Source of the DNA: an uncultured Clostridia bacterium | Lineage (GTDB): Bacteria; Bacillota; Clostridia; Oscillospirales; Acutalibacteraceae | Assembly (NCBI GenBank): GCA_946186535.1 | Contig: CAMHNT010000080.1 | Coordinates: forward strand, 1 to 9,398 | Length of the DNA stretch: 9,398 nucleotides | Direction of reading: 5' to 3' | Shown: one piece after another, positions 1 through 6,151 of the stretch | Position numbering within the stretch: position 1 is the first letter of the stretch | Layout: each line of letters opens with the position of its first letter | Made by a program: the position numbers and the translations under genes | The notes under the pieces: model-generated | What the model was told of the DNA's origin: nothing | Databases searched by the model: none | What the model saw: only the letters and a program-made list of their open reading frames with translations

Positions 1-138
1 GATTGTAAGGTTGTAGTGAAAAATCAACTTGGCTTTATAATTGATAACATGAATAATATGGTTGGTTTTGCGTTATATAATTTATCACAGGAGCAAATAT
101 TAATGGTTAATTCCTTAAATGATATCAATAAGAAATGA
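1..138 (+). CDS. C-terminal end of an unidentified protein (partial)
   Basis: An open frame enters from the left edge and ends at TGA 136-138, giving 45 residues (begins DCKVVV, ends LNDINKK). Its start lies outside the window. The tail mixes hydrophobic and polar residues (for example GFIIDN and VGFALYNL) and matches no family I recognise. A perfect 19-bp palindrome follows at 244-262, but it has no T-tract and lies about 105 bp past the stop. A - strand frame (359 down to 24) overlaps it antiparallel, and only one of the two is likely to be real. Because the segment is short, being open could be chance. The sequence left of the window would decide this. Confidence 0.3.
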   Translation, partial: DCKVVVKNQLGFIIDNMNNMVGFALYNLSQEQILMVNSLNDINKK

Positions 139-243
139 CCATTATAAACGCAAAACTTTTTATATGTAAACTCAACTTGGTAGGAGTGGGAATCGTTAAA
201 AGCTTTATTTCTTGAAATGAGGTAACGTATTTTAGTCGCTTTA

Positions 244-262
244 TTGGCATCAGTGATGCCAA
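244..262. repeat. Perfect 19-bp palindrome (hairpin)
   Basis: TTGGCATCA, one central G, then TGATGCCAA. On RNA it would fold as a 7-bp stem with a 5-nt loop. There is a short run of T about 9 bases downstream on the + strand, but not directly adjacent, so this is a poor terminator. It sits in the gene-poor stretch between the tail frame ending at 138 and the broken hydrolase. Confidence 0.5.
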
Positions 263-359
263 AATAATAGTTTTTAGGGAAATACTGCTTTAATCTTTTT
301 TTAATCCAAGATAGTGTAGTTAAGCGATTTTTCGAGTTGCTTATTTGACTAAACGGCAT

Positions 360-386
360 TTAATCAGCGTTTCCTTAGAGATTCCC
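360..386. other. Possible insertion-sequence end abutting the broken hydrolase
   Basis: Read on the - strand, this segment contains AAGGAAACGCTGATTAA (360-376), which has the general look of an insertion-sequence terminal inverted repeat (a GGAAACGCTGA-type end). It lies exactly where the reading frame to the right stops resembling a serine hydrolase: residues after about 386 (LKKSSIDKMF) fit the family and those before do not. No partner inverted repeat, target duplication or recognisable transposase is in the window, so the element, if real, extends left. The reading as a mobile-element end is inference. Confidence 0.3.
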
Positions 387-985
387 TGAAGAAATCCTCG
401 ATTGATAAAATGTTTTACGAAAATACTTCCGAAGGGAACGGATCATATTACGGAATGGGATGGGAATGTGTAGAGATTTCAGACGGAGAATATGTTTTAC
501 AGCATACGGGATTGGTTGAAAACTATGCTTCATTCATGTACATATACCCGGATCAGAATAAAGCCGGAATCGTTTTGGTAAATATGAATGATTACTTGGT
601 CAATAACAATTTTTTGTGGAATATCGTTGCTCCTTTGACAGGGTCTAATGGAGATGACAAGTCCGATATGTATGTTATCTATCATTTGTTGATCGATCTG
701 ATTCTTGTTGCGTTATTGTTCATTTCAATGTATCCGGGAGCTACGATGAAAAGGTGGATGATCAGACAGCATCGGATAGAGGTTGAGATCATCAAGCATG
801 CTATTTTTCCGATAGCACTTCTGATAAGCGTGCGTTTCGTTGCGCCATTCTTTGTTATTCGGTTGTTTGCAAAGGATGTATGGATTGTTTTATTGGTTTC
901 TACGGCTGCTCTTTTAATAGTAGGGATTATAAAACTGGCAATAATCATAAAAAGCAAACTAATGGAAGAGAAATACAGTTCGTAG
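386..985 (+). pseudogene. 5'-truncated serine hydrolase (class C beta-lactamase family) with C-terminal membrane helices
   Basis: The frame is open from 353 to the TAA at 985, and family-like sequence starts near 386. It shows the C-terminal part of a beta-lactamase/penicillin-binding-protein-like fold: YGMGW, then HTGLVENYASF (the HTG replaces the KTG box of classical enzymes), then IYPDQNKAGIVLVNMNDY. Three hydrophobic segments and a basic tail follow, as in membrane-tailed serine hydrolases of Firmicutes. The N-terminal half with the catalytic SxxK and YxN motifs is absent, and there is no ribosome binding site before the first ATG (410), so the product should be inactive. Intact relatives are usually well over 400 residues. 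The break coincides with the possible insertion-sequence end at 360-386. The retained coding sequence has no internal stops, which suggests a recent loss. Confidence 0.75.
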
Positions 986-1029
986 ATTTGTTTTGTCGTA
1001 GTCTTTGTACTATGATTAGTTTAGCATTA

Positions 1030-1059
1030 GCCTTGAAATTCAAAGCGGCGTCTCAAGGC
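1030..1059 (+). other. Short inverted repeat after the broken hydrolase
   Basis: GCCTTGA (1030-1036) and TCAAGGC (1053-1059) can form a 7-bp stem with a 16-nt loop. There is no T-tract after it, so it is not a convincing terminator. It lies in the 150-bp gap before the potassium channel gene. Confidence 0.3.
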
Positions 1060-1135
1060 ATATTGAAACGGTCGTACTGTTGACAAGAATAATATTATAA
1101 TTAAGAAAGAAAAACAGAAAGCAGGTGTACGACAT

Positions 1136-1852
1136 ATGAGAAAGCGAATATTTGAAATTATCGAGAAATCCGAAAACGGGGACAATTTAAGTTATGTATA
1201 TGATACATTTATGATATTTGTCATTGTCATAAGCCTTGTTCCGCTTGCTTTTAAAGAGGACAATAATCTGTTTCAGATAATGGATCAGACCGCCATGGTG
1301 ATATTTATTATTGACTATTTTCTTCGGTGGATAACGGCAGACTACAAGTTTCAGAAAAAAGGTATTCTGTCATTTTTAAAATACCCTTTTTCTGTAATGG
1401 CGGTTGTTGATTTGCTGTCGATACTTCCGTCTCTGTCAATTGTGAATAGCAGCTTCAAGGTTTTAAGAGTTTTGAGGATGATTCGGGCTTTAAGAGTTCT
1501 TCGTGTTTTTAAGACAATGAGGTATTTTAAAAGCTTCGAGATAATCGGAAACGTTTTAAAAGCGTCGAAAAAGTCTCTTATTGCGGTCTGTACTCTTGCG
1601 GCAGGTTATATATTGGTTTCCGGACTGGTTATTTTTAATGTTGAGCCTGACTCTTTCGAAAGCTTTTTTGACGCCATATATTGGGCAACAATTTCATTGA
1701 CTACCGTTGGTTACGGAGATATCTATCCTGTTTCTACATTGGGAAGAATAATAACTATGCTATCATCAATATTCGGAATTGCTATTGTTGCTCTTCCGGC
1801 AGGTATTATTACCGCAGGTTATATGAACGAAATTCAGAAAGATGAAAAATAA
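1136..1852 (+). CDS. Voltage-gated-type potassium channel (ion transporter family)
   Basis: This 238-residue integral membrane protein should form a tetrameric K+-selective pore in the cytoplasmic membrane. Six hydrophobic segments lie at about 21-39, 49-67, 83-100, 106-126, 146-168 and 205-228. The fourth carries arginines at every third position (R111, R114, R117, R120, R123) followed by K126, the classic S4 voltage sensor. An acidic D92 sits in S3. The pore loop holds the complete selectivity filter TTVGYGD (189-195), and S6 contains ALPAG. The protein stops shortly after S6, with no RCK/TrkA-N domain or cyclic-nucleotide-binding domain, so gating is probably by voltage alone. The start is supported by AGGTG at 1123-1127, 8 nt before the ATG. 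The gene appears monocistronic: the next gene has its own promoter. The family is clear; the physiological role is not shown here. Confidence 0.93.
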   Translation: MRKRIFEIIEKSENGDNLSYVYDTFMIFVIVISLVPLAFKEDNNLFQIMDQTAMVIFIIDYFLRWITADYKFQKKGILSFLKYPFSVMAVVDLLSILPSLSIVNSSFKVLRVLRMIRALRVLRVFKTMRYFKSFEIIGNVLKASKKSLIAVCTLAAGYILVSGLVIFNVEPDSFESFFDAIYWATISLTTVGYGDIYPVSTLGRIITMLSSIFGIAIVALPAGIITAGYMNEIQKDEK

Positions 1853-1876
1853 GATTTTTAATGCAGTGCAGCCTGC

Positions 1877-1905
1877 TTGACATACTAATAATTATAGTTT
1901 ATAAT
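1877..1905 (+). promoter_or_regulatory. Perfect-consensus sigma-A promoter
   Basis: TTGACA (1877-1882), a 17-bp spacer, and TATAAT (1900-1905) match the sigma-A consensus at all twelve positions. Transcription should begin near 1912, about 40 nt before the ATG at 1953. This predicts strong constitutive expression unless an unseen repressor acts. Confidence 0.85.
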
Positions 1906-1952
1906 CTAAGGTTGAAAATTTATAACATTGGATAAAAAGGAGGTATCACACA

Positions 1953-2744
1953 ATGAGAGCAAGGATATTTGACAAAATTGAAAATAAGTATTACATATCA
2001 GAGGTTTACGGTATTTTAAACTGCGGAGTAAATTTGTTTCTGGTTGATAAGCTAAATGAATCCGATAAGGTAGTTTTGGTTGAATATCTTGATTTGTCAT
2101 CTAAGCCTCAGTATGAAGTCAACGTAGAAAAAATTGATATTAATCCTGTTAAAAAAGGGAAATGGATCTATAAGAATAAAAAAGAAATGAAAATCATAAA
2201 TGATTCTCTCAAAGATTCTAAAGAATATAATTGCTTCAAAGGATATGAATCTATATGGAATCACAAAGATGCTCTGACTGATTTGATAAAAAACGGTTCG
2301 GCTGAAAAATCAGGTCTCGGAATAGGTGATATTTCCACAAAACTTGACGGTTGGAATTATATTGAAACACAGGAGGATATTGATTTTCTGATTAAGGAAT
2401 TTTCAGGATTTCACGATTCTGTGATAAAAGAATTCAGCTATATAACAGGGGATTACTATAATCAGAAGAAAAAGTTTCTCACTCTTAGCGAATCGGGAAG
2501 TAAAAAGCTTAGGATTGTTTTTGACAGCACATGGGCTAAAGAAATTGAAATTATATTTCTGGCTCCAAGATTTGTTCAGCTCGTTCCGCCGTGGGAAAAT
2601 TATATGTCGGACCTATATGATGTTTCAATTTTCATAAAGGATTGTATGGTGTATTTTTACGATTCTTATCTTGAAGAAATCCCGGAGGAGTATGATGAAA
2701 CATTTATCTATTCAATGGGAATGATGTGGCGGTTTACGGAATAG
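1953..2744 (+). CDS. Hypothetical protein, two-part, possible immunity-type fold
   Basis: A 263-residue soluble protein with no signal peptide or membrane segment. The start is secure: AAAGGAGG at 1936-1943 lies 9 nt before the ATG. Two parts are visible. The N-terminal part (about 1-130) is mixed and lysine-rich. The C-terminal part (about 145-263) begins with GFHDSVIKEFSYITGDY, continues through a beta-rich stretch (KKLRIVF, EIEIIFLAPRF) and ends with an acidic tail plus SMGMMWRF. I recall the FHDS-x-IKE type C-terminal part from other uncharacterised clostridial proteins, some of them near polymorphic toxin loci, but I cannot name a family. No toxin gene is adjacent. The gene stands alone between its own promoter and the hairpin-rich repeat beginning 45 bp downstream, whose first strong hairpin probably serves as its terminator. 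Function unknown. Confidence 0.85.
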   Translation: MRARIFDKIENKYYISEVYGILNCGVNLFLVDKLNESDKVVLVEYLDLSSKPQYEVNVEKIDINPVKKGKWIYKNKKEMKIINDSLKDSKEYNCFKGYESIWNHKDALTDLIKNGSAEKSGLGIGDISTKLDGWNYIETQEDIDFLIKEFSGFHDSVIKEFSYITGDYYNQKKKFLTLSESGSKKLRIVFDSTWAKEIEIIFLAPRFVQLVPPWENYMSDLYDVSIFIKDCMVYFYDSYLEEIPEEYDETFIYSMGMMWRFTE

Positions 2745-2788
2745 TACGCAGGTTCTTTGAATGAGTAAAAAATATGTGAGCAGTTTTA

Positions 2789-3027
2789 AAATATACTTGA
2801 TCAAGTCGCCTTGGAGCGGCGAGGAGAATTTGTTTTAAACTTCGAGTAGGGACGCTTTCTGCCAAAGCGTCCCTCTTTCAAAAACAGTCCACCGGACTGT
2901 TTTTGAAATTCACCCTTGCAAAGGGCTGGATTATGCCTTCGGCGACCAAGGGCGCTGCCCTTGGAACCTGCGCCCTTTTTGAAAAAAGGGCGTCAAAAAC
3001 TTTAATAGTCCTCTGTCAAAGTTTTTG
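2789..3027 (+). repeat. Hairpin-rich interspersed repeat, copy 1
   Basis: The first 85 bp (2789-2873) match 9220-9303 almost base for base. Shared parts are ATATACTTGAT, the TCGCC/GGCGA hairpin (2806-2822) and the GGGACGCTTT/AAAGCGTCCC hairpin (2849-2873, 10-bp perfect stem). This copy then adds a 15-bp perfect stem with a 3-nt loop (2876-2908), CCAAGGGC/GCCCTTGG (2946-2964), CGCCCTTTTT/AAAAAGGGCG (2971-2992) and CAAAAACTTT/AAAGTTTTTG (2994-3027). The beginning also contains the palindrome ACTTGATCAAGT (2795-2806), which copy 2 has lost by one base. No coding frame runs through it. It sits after a stop codon and may act as a transcript end or RNA stabiliser; its true nature is unknown. Confidence 0.8.
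2849..2880 (+). terminator. Probable terminator for the 1953-2744 gene
   Basis: A 10-bp GC-containing stem (GGGACGCTTT / AAAGCGTCCC, loop CTGCC) is followed by TCTTTC. The T-tract is short, so the call rests mainly on stem strength and position about 105 bp after the stop. It is part of the repeat. Confidence 0.5.
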
Positions 3028-3107
3028 CAATTTTAAAAATTGATCATTTATAGATGTTAATAAAATTTTAACTGATTCAAAAACCCTGAAATAGTACGAT
3101 ATTCAGC

Positions 3108-3136
3108 TTGCAATTTTTTGATATATAGGTTATAAT
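3108..3136 (+). promoter_or_regulatory. Sigma-A promoter of the MATE leader
   Basis: TTGCAA (3108-3113), 17-bp spacer, TATAAT (3131-3136). Transcription would start near 3143, directly in front of the structured leader, giving about 130 nt of 5' untranslated RNA. Confidence 0.65.
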
Positions 3137-3145
3137 ATCTTTAAA

Positions 3146-3258
3146 AGAAAATAAAAGTGCCCCCTCTGCCACCGGGTAGAGGGTTAAGTGCGCCGGACAT
3201 CTGTCGTCAGGTCGTGTGCCGTTTCGGTACTAGCAGACAGGTGTCTGACGCTTTTTTG
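3146..3258 (+). promoter_or_regulatory. Structured leader, probable yjdF-type (azaaromatic-sensing) riboswitch
   Basis: A GC-rich leader in otherwise AT-rich DNA lies between the promoter and the MATE gene. Helices seen: CCCTCT/AGAGGG (3162-3167 with 3178-3183, loop GCCACCGGGT), GACATCTGTC with GACAGGTGTC (3196-3205 with 3236-3245, one G-U pair), and GTGCCG/CGGTAC (3216-3221 with 3225-3230). The single-stranded blocks AAAATAAAAGTG, GGGTTAAGTG and CGTTTCGGTACTAG look like the invariant parts of the yjdF motif, which binds diverse azaaromatic compounds. That assignment is from memory. The expression platform seems to be CAGACA/TGTCTG (3234-3247) or CGTCAG/CTGACG (3205-3210 with 3245-3250), ending at TTTTTT (3252-3257). 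Both compete with the long helix. A drug efflux pump downstream fits a sensor of toxic compounds. Confidence 0.6.
3234..3257 (+). terminator. Regulated terminator in the MATE leader
   Basis: CAGACA GG TGTCTG (3234-3247), then ACGC and six T residues (3252-3257), 17 nt before the start codon. Its left arm overlaps the 3' strand of the long leader helix (3236-3245), so only one can form at a time. This fits transcriptional control by a ligand, though the terminator arm is short. Confidence 0.5.
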
Positions 3259-3273
3259 TTTTGAGGTGAGTTT

Positions 3274-4581
3274 ATGAAAAAGGAAAGTGTTTTAAAGGAA
3301 TTTGTGCGATACGTTTCGCTTAATGTATTGGGTATGCTGGGCCTTTCATGCTATATCCTTGCCGATACTTTTTTTGTTTCAAAGGGGCTTGGAACGGACG
3401 GTCTGACGGCGCTGAATCTTGCGATACCTGTTTTCAGCTTTGTGAGCGGCTGCGGCATGATGCTCGGAATGGGAGGAGCTACGAAATATACGATTTTCAA
3501 GGCGCAGGAAAAAAAGGAAATCTGCATCAAAGTTTTCACGAATACCGTATATCTTGCAGCTTTTTTATCACTGATATTCATTACGCTAAGCCTGACGTTC
3601 TCAAAAAATATTACCGCTCTGCTCGGTGCGGAGGATAATATTTTTGAAATGACCGATACATATCTGAAAGTAATTCTCCTGTTCTCCCCTGCTTTTATTA
3701 TGAACAACACGCTGAACTGCTATGTGCGCAATGACGGCAGTCCGAAGCTTGCAATGCTCGGAATGCTTTTCGGAAGCCTTTCAAATATTGTTTTTGATTA
3801 TATTTTTATCTTCCCTTTGAATATGGGAATTTTCGGTGCTGTTCTTGCTACGGGATTTTCACCTGTCGTGGGAATTCTGATTCTGTCGGTGCATTTTCTG
3901 AAAAAGAAAAACGGATTTAAATTCAAGACTTCAGTCCCTGATTTCAAACTGATAAAAGAAAATATATCATTGGGCGTGCCCTCTCTTATTACGGAGGTTT
4001 CTTCGGGTATTGTAATATTGATATTTAACATGCTCATTCTGGAGCTTGAGGGAAATGTGGGAGTTGCGGCTTACGGAGTCATTGCAAATATTTCGATAGT
4101 TGTTATATCCATTTTTACAGGAATAGCTCAGGGCCTTCAGCCAGTTTCAAGCCGCGCATACGGTGAGAAGGATAAAAAAACAGCGAAACGGGCTTTGCTG
4201 TACGCAGTCAGAACAGCAGAGGTCGTTTCGCTTGTGATATATGTTCTTATATTTATTTTTACGTCAGGAATAACAGGTGTTTTCAACAGTGACGGAAATA
4301 CCGAACTGCAAAAGATTGCCGAAACAGGTTTGAGACTCTATTTCATAGGCGCACCGTTTGCCGGATTCAATATAATACTTTCCGTTTTCTTTTCGTCAAC
4401 AGAAAATCCGCTCCCTGCACAGATAATATCCATGTGCCGTGGTTTTGCCGTCATAATACCGCTTGCGTTTTTAATGGCATATTTTTTCGGTTTGACAGGA
4501 ATATGGCTTACATTTCCGACAGCCGAATTCATTGTTTCGGTGATAGGCGGAATTATGATTTTTTTAAAAGAAAAAATATAA
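3274..4581 (+). CDS. MATE-family multidrug efflux transporter
   Basis: A 435-residue polytopic membrane protein with about twelve hydrophobic helices in two related halves, the usual length for MATE (NorM/MepA/DinF-like) exporters. These use a Na+ or H+ gradient to expel cationic or aromatic drugs. Visible family marks in helix 1-2 are LADTFFVSKGLG (29-40), TALNLAIPVF (45-54) and a glycine-rich GMMLGMGGAT (61-70). The second half shows QGLQPVSSRAYGEKD, typical of the loop after helix 8. The start is fixed by GAGGTGAG at 3263-3270, 3 to 8 nt before the ATG. The structured leader directly upstream suggests control by a small ligand rather than by a protein repressor. Its stop lies 2 bp from the stop of the convergent VanY lipoprotein gene, with no terminator between them. 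Substrate cannot be read from the sequence. Confidence 0.93.
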   Translation: MKKESVLKEFVRYVSLNVLGMLGLSCYILADTFFVSKGLGTDGLTALNLAIPVFSFVSGCGMMLGMGGATKYTIFKAQEKKEICIKVFTNTVYLAAFLSLIFITLSLTFSKNITALLGAEDNIFEMTDTYLKVILLFSPAFIMNNTLNCYVRNDGSPKLAMLGMLFGSLSNIVFDYIFIFPLNMGIFGAVLATGFSPVVGILILSVHFLKKKNGFKFKTSVPDFKLIKENISLGVPSLITEVSSGIVILIFNMLILELEGNVGVAAYGVIANISIVVISIFTGIAQGLQPVSSRAYGEKDKKTAKRALLYAVRTAEVVSLVIYVLIFIFTSGITGVFNSDGNTELQKIAETGLRLYFIGAPFAGFNIILSVFFSSTENPLPAQIISMCRGFAVIIPLAFLMAYFFGLTGIWLTFPTAEFIVSVIGGIMIFLKEKI

Positions 4582-4583
4582 TA

Positions 4584-5909
4584 TTAATAGCTGTAAACCG
4601 AATCAATTCCGAGATATTCCTCAAGCATAAGTCCGCTGTAATAAACGTCCTGCGCTGTTTCAACTCCTAAATATCTAATGTGCCACGGCTCGTACTTGTA
4701 TCCCGTAATACTTTCCTTGCCCTGAGGATAGCGTATAATGAAGCCATATTCATAGCAGTGTTCCTCAAGCCAGACGGCTTCGGGAGTTCCGATGAAGCTG
4801 TCGTTGACGATATTGCAGTCAATGGCAAGACCGGTCTGGTGCTCGGAATGTCCGGGTCGTGCGGAGAATGTGTCTGCGGTTTCTTTTCCGTAAAGGTTTA
4901 CATAGCTGTTGTAAAGCTGATTCTGGGTTTCGTATGAGCGGAAACCGGAGGAAAGATAAATATTTATTCCGTCTTCGGCTGCGCCCTGTCTCAGCGCTTC
5001 GAACGCCTCAGCGCATTCCCAAGTAAGTCCGCCGGGGTTGTAGTCAGATGGCAGTCCGTAGCTTTTATTCACGACGAGGATTCCGTTGATGTAGGTTGCG
5101 TCTGTGACAATCGGCTTAATTCCCTGATTAGCGGTTTCGTTGCTCTCGACGATTATTTTTATGTTCTTTTTCACAGATTTGTTGCTTACCGATGTTACGG
5201 TAACGGTGCAGCTTCCTTCGGAATGAGCAGTGATATTGCCGTATTTGTCGACTGTGGCTACTGTTTCGTTGTTGCTTGTCCATTCCTCCTGGAGTGTGTC
5301 AGCGTTGCTCGGCGACATCGTAACGACAGGCATAACGGACTCTCCGACTTTGAGAGTTGCTTCGGTGAAGCTGACAGATATTTCCGAAACCTTGGTTTTT
5401 TCAATTTCCTTTACGGTAACGTTAACCGCAGCGCTGACTGACGGGTTATCTTCTGATGTTACGGTAACAACGCATTTTCCCGGAGAAAATGCTTCAATGA
5501 CGCCATTCGAGTTTACGTCGGCAATATTTTTGTCCGAGCTTTCCCAGATTTCATTTTTGTTTTCCGCATCGGACGGTTCAACAGTAACCTTAGGCAGAGC
5601 GGACTGACCGACTTCAAGAGTTAGTTCTGTCACGTCGAGTGTTAATCCGGTAACTTTATTTTTATCCTCGTCGCTTTCCTTGCGATTCTTATCGGATGTA
5701 TTTTTATCTGTTTCTTTTTCTGTTTCGGTATTCTGTTTTGTATTTGTATCCGACGCAGAATTTGCGTTGTCGGAAGTTTCGATTGACGGTTGAGAAGCTA
5801 TGCTCTGAACATTTACAGGAGTTTCTTTTGAGATGAAATCACAGCCCGAAAAGGCAGCTAATGATAATATAACTAAAAATACAGCGATTCTCTTTTTATA
5901 TTCTTTCAT
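4584..5909 (-). CDS. Lipoprotein with two Big_2 domains and a VanY-type D,D-carboxypeptidase domain
   Basis: A 441-residue secreted, membrane-anchored enzyme predicted to trim the terminal D-Ala of peptidoglycan stem peptides outside the cell. Residues 1-22 are a basic and hydrophobic signal ending in FSGC, with C23 the lipidation site. Residues 28-85 are a Ser/Thr/Asn/Asp/Glu/Lys-rich linker. Two bacterial Ig-like Big_2 domains follow (about 86-167 and 174-255; each has LxVGxSxxPxVTxxPS and a xVTVTS strand). The VanY domain (about 270-435) contains SGFRSYETQ (320-328), the zinc motif SEHQTGLAID (H357, D364), and EPWH (E407, H410). All expected catalytic and metal-binding residues are present, so it should be active. 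AAAGGAG at 5919-5925 lies 9 nt before the ATG. No VanS/VanR/VanX genes accompany it, so cell-wall maturation is more likely than glycopeptide resistance. It transcribes towards the MATE gene. Confidence 0.92.
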   Translation of the reverse strand: MKEYKKRIAVFLVILSLAAFSGCDFISKETPVNVQSIASQPSIETSDNANSASDTNTKQNTETEKETDKNTSDKNRKESDEDKNKVTGLTLDVTELTLEVGQSALPKVTVEPSDAENKNEIWESSDKNIADVNSNGVIEAFSPGKCVVTVTSEDNPSVSAAVNVTVKEIEKTKVSEISVSFTEATLKVGESVMPVVTMSPSNADTLQEEWTSNNETVATVDKYGNITAHSEGSCTVTVTSVSNKSVKKNIKIIVESNETANQGIKPIVTDATYINGILVVNKSYGLPSDYNPGGLTWECAEAFEALRQGAAEDGINIYLSSGFRSYETQNQLYNSYVNLYGKETADTFSARPGHSEHQTGLAIDCNIVNDSFIGTPEAVWLEEHCYEYGFIIRYPQGKESITGYKYEPWHIRYLGVETAQDVYYSGLMLEEYLGIDSVYSY

Positions 5910-5939
5910 AAAATCACGCTCCTTTGATTTTATTTTTCA

Positions 5940-5968
5940 ATTATACCACATATAAATTAAAATTTCTA
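5940..5968 (-). promoter_or_regulatory. Extended -10 promoter of the VanY lipoprotein gene
   Basis: On the - strand, TGG-TATAAT (5940-5948) is a TGn extended -10, with a weak TAGAAA at 5963-5968 (17-bp spacer). Transcription would start near 5933, giving a short leader of about 25 nt before the ATG at 5909. The structured element at 6030-6126 lies upstream of this promoter. Confidence 0.6.
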
Positions 5969-6029
5969 TTGTTTCATATGGTTTGTAAGTGTAAAATTTC
6001 GGTGAAAAAATAAAGTTTGTGTTAGGCAT

Positions 6030-6126
6030 CATAGAGCCAAGCCCTTTCCACGAGTTGACTGTCCGGCGGTTAAAGGATAGATAAAAAAGGCCCGGTAAAG
6101 TCCCCTTCCTCGGGCGATGGCTCATG
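6030..6126. ncRNA. Structured intergenic element of unknown class
   Basis: A GC-rich island in AT-rich DNA. Its ends pair over 13 bp: CAT (6030-6032), GAGCCA (6034-6039), GCCC (6041-6044) with GGGC (6112-6115), TGGCTC (6118-6123), ATG (6124-6126), interrupted by a one-base bulge and a small internal loop. The GGGC block can also join a hairpin at 6090-6115 (see the terminator entry), so two folds are exclusive. The interior holds a GTCCGGCGGTTAAAGG block (6061-6076). There is no coding frame with a ribosome binding site on either strand. On the - strand it would lie between the M23 and VanY genes, but I see no good promoter for it. The strand and class are undetermined; it could be a small RNA, a riboswitch-like leader or a repeat. 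Confidence 0.45.
6083..6115 (-). terminator. Second - strand terminator-like hairpin after the M23 gene
   Basis: On the - strand, GCCC-GAGG-AAG / CTT-TA-CC-GGGC forms an interrupted GC-rich stem followed by C and six T residues (complement of 6083-6088). It lies inside the structured element and about 40 bp beyond the first terminator, so it is either a backup terminator or the end of a short separate RNA. Confidence 0.5.
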
Positions 6127-6151
6127 TCAAGAATGTCTTCGAAATCGGGGT

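Noticed and set aside
24..359. 111-residue - strand frame (MPFSQISNSK...) over the left edge
   Set aside because: Only a weak ribosome binding site (AAGGAA), no recognisable family, it runs antiparallel over the frame 1-138, and its last third looks like random translation. It may be part of a degraded mobile element but cannot be supported as a gene.
880..1083. 67-residue + strand frame at the end of the broken hydrolase
   Set aside because: It mostly overlaps the hydrolase frame, lacks a ribosome binding site and shows no domain-like composition.
1080..1101. TTGACA (1080-1085) and TATAAT (1096-1101) before the potassium channel
   Set aside because: The spacer is only 10 bp, far too short for sigma-A, and no alternative -35 at 16-18 bp was found. 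The TATAAT alone may still be used.
3348..3710. Frames on both strands within the MATE gene (3348-3638 and 3351-3710)
   Set aside because: They are shadows of a clearly coding gene, without ribosome binding sites.
5223..5607. Two + strand frames opposite the Big_2 region of the VanY gene
   Set aside because: They are antisense shadows of the repeated Val/Thr-rich Ig-like domains.
4584..5909. Glycopeptide-resistance (van) operon
   Set aside because: Only a VanY-type domain is present; no VanH, VanA-type ligase, VanX or VanRS genes are in the window, and the Big_2 lipoprotein architecture points to ordinary wall maturation.
6030..6126. Assigning the structured element to the FMN, cobalamin, RNase P or c-di-AMP (ydaO) class
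   Set aside because: Only short blocks match (CCGGCGGT, GACAG..AACTC, GAGGAA). The overall size, order and pairing do not fit any of these, so no class is claimed.
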